This document shows, piece after piece, positions 6,683 through 6,894 of a stretch of DNA of 6,894 nucleotides. The notes under the pieces are model-generated. The model saw only the letters and a list, made by a program, of their open reading frames with translations. It had not been told where the DNA came from and ran no database searches. Each line of letters starts with the position of its first letter. Positions within the stretch are counted from its first letter, which is position 1. The stretch is from Bacillota bacterium. Its GTDB lineage: Bacteria > Bacillota > Clostridia > Peptostreptococcales > Anaerovoracaceae. Both the position numbers and the translations under genes were made by a program. The stretch is taken from contig JAEEPD010000162.1 of assembly GCA_016284575.1 (NCBI GenBank), forward strand, positions 1 through 6,894, given 5' to 3'.

Positions 6683-6894
6683 ATGGTCAGAAAATTCTCA
6701 GAGTCATCTACTTTTAAAGCGTTTTTTATGCTGCTGATTTTGATCGCGGCGATCGTTCTGTTGCCCAGGACAGCTTCTGCTGAAAGCTTCTTCAGCGATG
6801 TGGCGGAGGAGTACTGGGGCCTGGAAAATATAGAAAAGGCAAAAGACGCAGGCATAATCGAGGGCTATGAACAGCCTGACGGCAGCTGGCTCTT
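6683..6894 (+). CDS. secreted SLH-domain protein, 3'-truncated by window edge
   Basis: The frame opens at ATG 6683 and runs off the right edge with 70 full codons. Residues 1-33 look like a Sec signal peptide: basic start M-V-R-K, hydrophobic core about 13-27, and A-S-A before a likely cleavage site at 33/34. The mature part begins at once with an S-layer homology repeat: F-F-S-D-V (36-40), W-G-L-E-N-I-E-K-A (45-53), then G-I-I-E-G-Y (57-62) and D-G-S-W. SLH repeats, usually in threes, bind pyruvylated secondary wall polymers and hold exported proteins on the surface. What follows the first repeat is not visible, so this may be an S-layer protein, an enzyme or an adhesin. No Shine-Dalgarno precedes the ATG; an in-frame ATG at 6728 (codon 16) also lacks one and would lose the basic part of the signal peptide. 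The gene sits in its own unit behind the LCP terminator. Confidence 0.8.
   Translation, partial: MVRKFSESSTFKAFFMLLILIAAIVLLPRTASAESFFSDVAEEYWGLENIEKAKDAGIIEGYEQPDGSWL

Noticed and set aside
6673..6855. 60-codon minus-strand frame at the right edge
   Set aside because: The plus strand here encodes a signal peptide and SLH repeat, which explains the region far better.

Overview
The window reads as one cell-envelope locus of a Gram-positive-type bacterium, most likely a Clostridia-class Firmicute of medium G+C. The evidence for that is SLH and LCP proteins, a MurJ of clostridial type, frequent ATA isoleucine codons and Shine-Dalgarno sites of the AGGAG type. A Negativicutes relative cannot be excluded, because the two large membrane proteins belong to the O-antigen ligase/polymerase (Wzy/WaaL, Wzy_C) superfamily. 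All genes are on the + strand, and there is no tRNA, rRNA, CRISPR or insertion sequence.

Layout. (1) 1-1707 is the 3' part of an O-antigen ligase/polymerase-like gene. It is open through the left edge, and its first visible ATG (13) is internal. (2) 1700-3727 is a tandem paralogue whose start overlaps the previous stop by 8 bases. (3) 3728-3864 is a 137-base spacer with a possible 22-codon upstream ORF and a GC-rich hairpin. (4) 3865-5385 is murJ, starting at TTG without a visible Shine-Dalgarno. (5) 5386-5530 is an intergenic region with a recognisable promoter and three closely packed inverted repeats. (6) 5531-6625 is an LCP (LytR-CpsA-Psr) glycopolymer transferase, followed by a strong terminator. 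(7) 6683 to the right edge is the start of a secreted SLH-domain protein, with a near-consensus promoter placed directly against its start codon.

Working model (inference). The O-antigen ligase/polymerase pair would polymerise or transfer lipid-linked glycans on the outer membrane face. MurJ flips lipid II, or possibly a related lipid-linked precursor. The LCP enzyme attaches finished glycopolymer to peptidoglycan, and SLH proteins bind such wall polymers non-covalently. The locus could therefore make and use a secondary cell-wall polymer. The ligase pair and murJ may share a transcript, since no promoter or terminator is visible between them; the LCP and SLH genes appear to be separate units.

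Most worth a second look: the diverged tandem pair with its extracytoplasmic insert and one alanine-rich tail; the MurJ with two normally charged cavity positions replaced; the three dyads at the LCP promoter; and the possibly leaderless SLH gene.
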